A stretch of 22,580 nt of DNA, from positions 1 to 22,580 of the forward strand of contig CAZBPK010000102.1 of assembly GCA_964493765.1 (NCBI GenBank). Direction: 5' to 3'. How positions within the stretch are numbered: the stretch's first letter is position 1; every line of letters starts with the position of its first letter. The notes below the pieces were generated by a model. The model searched no databases and was not told the origin of the DNA. It was given only the letters and a program-made list of their open reading frames with translations. This DNA is from CALLMJ01 sp964493765. GTDB lineage: Bacteria > Bacteroidota > Bacteroidia > J057 > CALLMJ01. Of this stretch, positions 22,558 to 22,580 are shown piece by piece. A program made the translations under genes and the position numbers.

Positions 22558-22580
22558 ATGACTATTCAAGATTTTAAATC
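22558..22580 (+). CDS. recX: Start of a second recX copy (partial)
   Basis: Only MTIQDFK and part of the next codon lie in the window. It aligns with MIIQNFKS of the degraded copy, with two amino-acid changes, and follows an intact -7 box. It is likely the functional recX, but identity rests on the match to the remnant. Confidence 0.6.

Larger units (their letters stand above)
22492..22580 (+). repeat. Right copy of the duplicated recX upstream region
   Basis: This is the partner of 21243-21328, with an intact -7 box and the first codons of a second recX. It continues beyond the window. Confidence 0.85.

Overview
The window looks like chromosomal DNA of a low-GC member of the Bacteroidota. 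The signs are a large TonB-dependent receptor with an N-terminal carboxypeptidase-regulatory-like domain, many lipoproteins, no Shine-Dalgarno sites ahead of most genes, and repeated promoter boxes of the Bacteroidota type (TAnnTTTG, in places with an upstream TTTG). A futalosine hydrolase gene points to menaquinone synthesis by the futalosine route, which favours a Cytophagales-like lineage over Flavobacteriia (inference).

Layout. 2-217: tail of a probable Rpn/PD-(D/E)XK transposase-family gene with an in-frame stop. 385-3084: TonB-dependent receptor with its own terminator. 3231-3360: first copy of a GC-rich repeat. 3562-6434 (minus): lipoprotein, CPBP membrane protease and cdsA. 6628-8729 (plus): fabI, a lipoprotein with a TonB C-terminal domain, and mqnB. 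8801-9907 (minus): HtrA-like protease. 10048-11529 (minus): DUF4258-like lipoprotein and holA. 11638-15774 (plus): beta-CASP metallo-hydrolase, TPR protein, LysM/double-psi-barrel protein and a DNA-deoxyinosine glycosylase-type protein. 15778-16991 (minus): GNAT acetyltransferase and SGNH hydrolase. 17047-19011 (minus): DUF420 protein, CPMC mini-protein, a small membrane protein and a possible LolA-like secreted protein. 19143-21056 (plus): nuoC and an HTTM-domain protein. 21306-21751: degraded recX copy. 21688-22323 (minus): secreted protein of unknown function. 22558-end: start of a second, probably intact recX.

Most genes are housekeeping: envelope lipid synthesis (cdsA, fabI), respiration (mqnB, nuoC, DUF420 operon), DNA replication and repair (holA, glycosylase, recX) and envelope proteins. 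No tRNA, rRNA, CRISPR array or complete insertion sequence was seen.

The most unusual content is a family of four GC-rich repeats of 115-131 bp (3231-3360, 14340-14455, 17747-17861, 21074-21204). They share conserved ends and a central hairpin whose sequence changes while its pairing is kept. Two copies lie inside genes, just after the start codon and in the sense direction, and keep the reading frame open. In the LysM gene the repeat appears to encode the signal peptide itself. In the LolA-like gene it lies between the start codon and a normal signal peptide. A second event is a duplication around recX that left one damaged copy with a damaged promoter.
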